From positions 1 through 64,000 of the forward strand of contig JAJPHV010000001.1 of the NCBI GenBank assembly GCA_021325095.1: DNA of 64,000 nt, given 5' to 3'. The stretch comes from Chloroflexota bacterium (lineage in GTDB: Bacteria > Chloroflexota > Anaerolineae > Aggregatilineales > UBA2796). The notes beneath the pieces were generated by a model, which saw only the letters and a program-made list of their open reading frames with translations, was not told where the DNA came from and searched no databases. Both the position numbers and the translations under genes were made by a program. Positions 62,154 through 64,000 of this stretch are shown here, one piece after another. Numbering within the stretch: the first letter of the stretch is position 1; each line of letters opens with the position of its first letter.

Positions 62154-62660
62154 TCAATCCTCATCGCCCAAAAGCCAGTCTATGCCCGCCTCTCCCAGGT
62201 CTTCAAGCTCGCTAAAAGCCCCATCCTCGTCGGTTAACTCCGCCAGCATTTCAAACAACTGTGCTCGTTTGGATGGTTGGTGTGGCGTAACGTAGGGCGC
62301 AATCTCGTCCAAGCGTTCCTGGATTAAAGCCTGGGCATCTGCCGGGGCAATCTTCTGGGGTATCTGATGCAAGAATTGTTGGGTTTCGTACCAGCGCCAC
62401 TCGTTGGTCAGCCAGCGTTCCCGGCTCTCGTGATAGCCTGCTCCCCAAAAGGTGAGGAACTTCCGATCATCCTCAGTGGGGCGGCTCATCGTGACGAACA
62501 GGAATTCTCCGTAATTGTTGGTGGACACCTCGACAGAATGCACCGCAGTGCGTTCATCGGTCAGGATTGAAGTGAAGCGTTCGTGACTAATCCGCTCAAA
62601 AAGCTCCTCTTGTTCCGAGAACTCAAACGCCTTATTGGGTTGTGGAATCTCCGGGGTCAT
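62154..62660 (-). CDS. Hypothetical protein
   Basis: The protein has 168 residues. The N-terminal half is a mixed alpha/beta region (FTSILTDERTAVHSVEVS, then FLFVTMSRPTEDDRKFLTFW) and the end is acidic and helical. No family recognised. First gene of a three-gene run on the - strand. Confidence 0.6.
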   Translation of the reverse strand: MTPEIPQPNKAFEFSEQEELFERISHERFTSILTDERTAVHSVEVSTNNYGEFLFVTMSRPTEDDRKFLTFWGAGYHESRERWLTNEWRWYETQQFLHQIPQKIAPADAQALIQERLDEIAPYVTPHQPSKRAQLFEMLAELTDEDGAFSELEDLGEAGIDWLLGDED

Positions 62661-62785
62661 ACAGTCATGCTATCAGCCCCAAATCTGGACTGTCAACCAA
62701 TTCCTTCCTAATGCGCATGAGGGAAAACCGATTGCCTGCCCGTCCTGACTCGTAGGGCGAAGTATCGCTTGTCGATTGTGCAATG

Positions 62786-62808
62786 AAAAAGCCAGGGTCT
62801 CCCCTGGC
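62786..62808 (-). terminator. Rho-independent terminator
   Basis: GCCAGGG (62791-62797) pairs with CCCTGGC (62802-62808), and AAAAA at 62786-62790 is a T-run on the - strand. Lies upstream of the gene at 62660. Confidence 0.85.
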
Positions 62809-62929
62809 CCATGTCGGCGAATACCTTTTTTACTCAGCGTGCGTGGCGTGTGCCTTATTGGGTAACTTTCCTGTTCAACCATTTCACGCTACATGCCCAC
62901 TGGTTGCACTGAACAAAAGAATATTCGCC

Positions 62930-62960
62930 AAAAAAGCGCTACTCCCTTCTGAAGAGTAGC
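62930..62960 (-). terminator. Terminator after the last membrane gene
   Basis: GCTACTC (62938-62944) pairs with GAGTAGC (62954-62960); AAAAAA before it reads as a T-run on the - strand, just behind the stop at 62988. Confidence 0.82.
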
Positions 62961-62987
62961 TCAGTAGCAGATGGCAGGTGTAGACGG

Positions 62988-63932
62988 TCAGTGTTGCACC
63001 TCGGTACGCTGCGGCTCAACCCTCCTGGTTTCTCGTAGTACCTCAGCAACCGTTGTGCGTCCGGCCCGTATACCCTGTGCACTCAGTGCGGACATGACGT
63101 TGGTGATGGACTGGCCCGCGACATCTGGATTGGCAGCCAAGTACGCTCGGATTTGGGCCTTGATGCCGTTTTGCTGTACGCTGACTGGCTGTGCGCTCTG
63201 TGCGCTCCCGGCGGACAGTGCACGCACACCGGACAGTGGCGAACTTGCCAGATACCCTTTAACTTCGGCGAACGCCTTTGCTCTGGCTTCCCGATCCGGC
63301 AAACCATGTGTGCGATAGCGCACATAGACCGCCCGGTATACAGTCGTAAACTCAACCTCCCGCCATCTAGTTTCTCGCAGGTCAACGCCCATCTGCCGCT
63401 CAAGTACCAGCGCTGCCAGTCCCTCCCCTGCCACAAGCGCTCCAATGGGAATAATAAACGCTGCCAAGCCTGCCATGATAAGCGCCGCCTGGCTGGTGGC
63501 GGGAAGGTTGCCAAACCGCTCCATCATGGCGGCAAAGGACAGACTGTCCAAATGCGTTGCAGCCACCACTGAGGTAAATGCGCCAGCGCCGTTGACCAAC
63601 ATTGCGGTCAGAAACAGCAAGACTTCAAGCGCCCACGATGTCCATGCTGTTGCGGTGTGCATAGCCCTGGCAAGTCTGCGGCGAAAGGCTGAGTATAACA
63701 GACCGAATTCAACACCGATGGGAGCAATAAAGCCCCAACCGGGCGTGAGTTTGTCAAATACCGCTGCCGTGTGTGGTGCTGATAGCCCATATAGCACAAT
63801 AGCCACCACCACAATCCAGTACGGCACACTCCCGGCGATCATCTCACGGGCTGATTTGCGTGGTGCTTCCTCCCGCAGCCAACGTTCACGCTCCTGGCGA
63901 TAGATCGTTTCAATATCAATATTCTCGTTCAT
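62988..63932 (-). CDS. Four-helix membrane protein with C-terminal DNA-binding-like tail
   Basis: The protein has 314 residues with four membrane helices between about 35 and 165 (YWIVVVAIVLYGLS, LEVLLFLTAMLVNGAGAF and others), a soluble part, and a C-terminus (ITNVMSALSAQGIRAGRTTVAEVLRETRR) resembling a winged helix. Similar proteins occur in conjugative elements. ATG 63932 follows GGTGAGGGG. The longer frame to 63992 includes unlikely sequence. Confidence 0.65.
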   Translation of the reverse strand: MNENIDIETIYRQERERWLREEAPRKSAREMIAGSVPYWIVVVAIVLYGLSAPHTAAVFDKLTPGWGFIAPIGVEFGLLYSAFRRRLARAMHTATAWTSWALEVLLFLTAMLVNGAGAFTSVVAATHLDSLSFAAMMERFGNLPATSQAALIMAGLAAFIIPIGALVAGEGLAALVLERQMGVDLRETRWREVEFTTVYRAVYVRYRTHGLPDREARAKAFAEVKGYLASSPLSGVRALSAGSAQSAQPVSVQQNGIKAQIRAYLAANPDVAGQSITNVMSALSAQGIRAGRTTVAEVLRETRRVEPQRTEVQH

Positions 63933-63948
63933 TGGGAATCCCCTCACC

Positions 63949-63999
63949 CTATGCGCTCGTCGCGTCCGAATTTCGCAGGCAAGACACAGCAAAAAGCGC
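63949..63999 (-). CDS. C-terminal tail of a gene cut by the right edge
   Basis: The last 16 codons (ALFAVSCLRNSDATSA, then TAG) of a possible upstream gene, 16 bases before the next ATG. Too short to be sure. Confidence 0.25.
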   Translation of the reverse strand, partial: ALFAVSCLRNSDATSA

Positions 64000-64000
64000 C

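Noticed and set aside
1-64000. CRISPR arrays
   Set aside because: No regularly spaced direct repeats of 24-40 bases were seen; the GTTCG and TTGCAC repeats are short and irregular.

Overview
The window looks like the accessory genome of a member of the Chloroflexota, in the style of Anaerolineae. That assignment is an inference. It rests on the long Pro/Thr linkers in secreted proteins (60319-61167, and the tail of the protein at 5756-6594), on mixed coding style, and on the absence of housekeeping genes apart from one broken comM. No rRNA, tRNA or CRISPR array was seen.

The layout is two mobile islands joined at a shredded comM (Mg-chelatase-like ATPase) gene. About 335 bases of comM survive at 21655-21989. 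A large serine recombinase gene reads into this remnant from each side: 19361-21730 on the + strand and 21968-23713 on the - strand. The left island (1-21650) is a defence cluster. It holds a Nudix hydrolase, a resolvase, a GNAT protein, a protein built from repeated sigma-factor-like modules and a VapBC pair. It also holds a ubiquitin-like conjugation operon (Ub-like protein, E2, JAB-E1 fusion, membrane protein) facing a divergent XRE regulator and ImmA/IrrE peptidase pair. After that come a catalytically dead long prokaryotic Argonaute with its PD-(D/E)XK nuclease partner, and a two-gene restriction-modification system resembling BcgI.

The right island starts with the second recombinase and an excisionase-like protein. 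It continues with conjugation and maintenance genes at 24624-36947: a Replic_Relax protein, a VirD4/TraG-like ATPase with small membrane partners, ParA with a ribbon-helix-helix partner, and an AEP-CHC2 primase. No relaxase or VirB4 was recognised. Between 32885 and 33865 lies a mostly gene-free stretch dense in nested inverted repeats and a promoter-hairpin-terminator unit. This is the best candidate for an origin (transfer or replication) plus a small RNA. Repeated GTTCG palindromes in and behind the ribbon-helix-helix gene look like a partition site, and a related palindrome overlaps the -10 box of the primase.

From 37 kb to 58 kb the right island carries its own defence cargo. This includes a BrnTA-type toxin-antitoxin pair, a CBASS operon (CD-NTase plus Cap4-like SAVED effector), an SRAP protein, and a complete type I restriction operon followed by a YgjP-type peptidase. 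There are also HEPN proteins, several toxin-antitoxin pairs (one toxin with two lesions) and insertion-sequence debris, including an IS1595-family copy with a perfect 8-bp target duplication. A 56-bp piece of the Replic_Relax gene recurs inverted at the edge of an IS630 fragment.

The last 6 kb (58238-64000) hold a CBS protein, DUF2958, a response regulator, an FHA protein, a secreted Excalibur-domain protein and a run of unrecognised genes ending in a four-helix membrane protein. Several genes are broken or hidden by single-base shifts: 5756-6594, 40234-40757 and 57494-57750. These may be true mutations or sequencing errors. Starts were moved from the longest frame wherever a ribosome binding site or a neighbour's stop argued for it.
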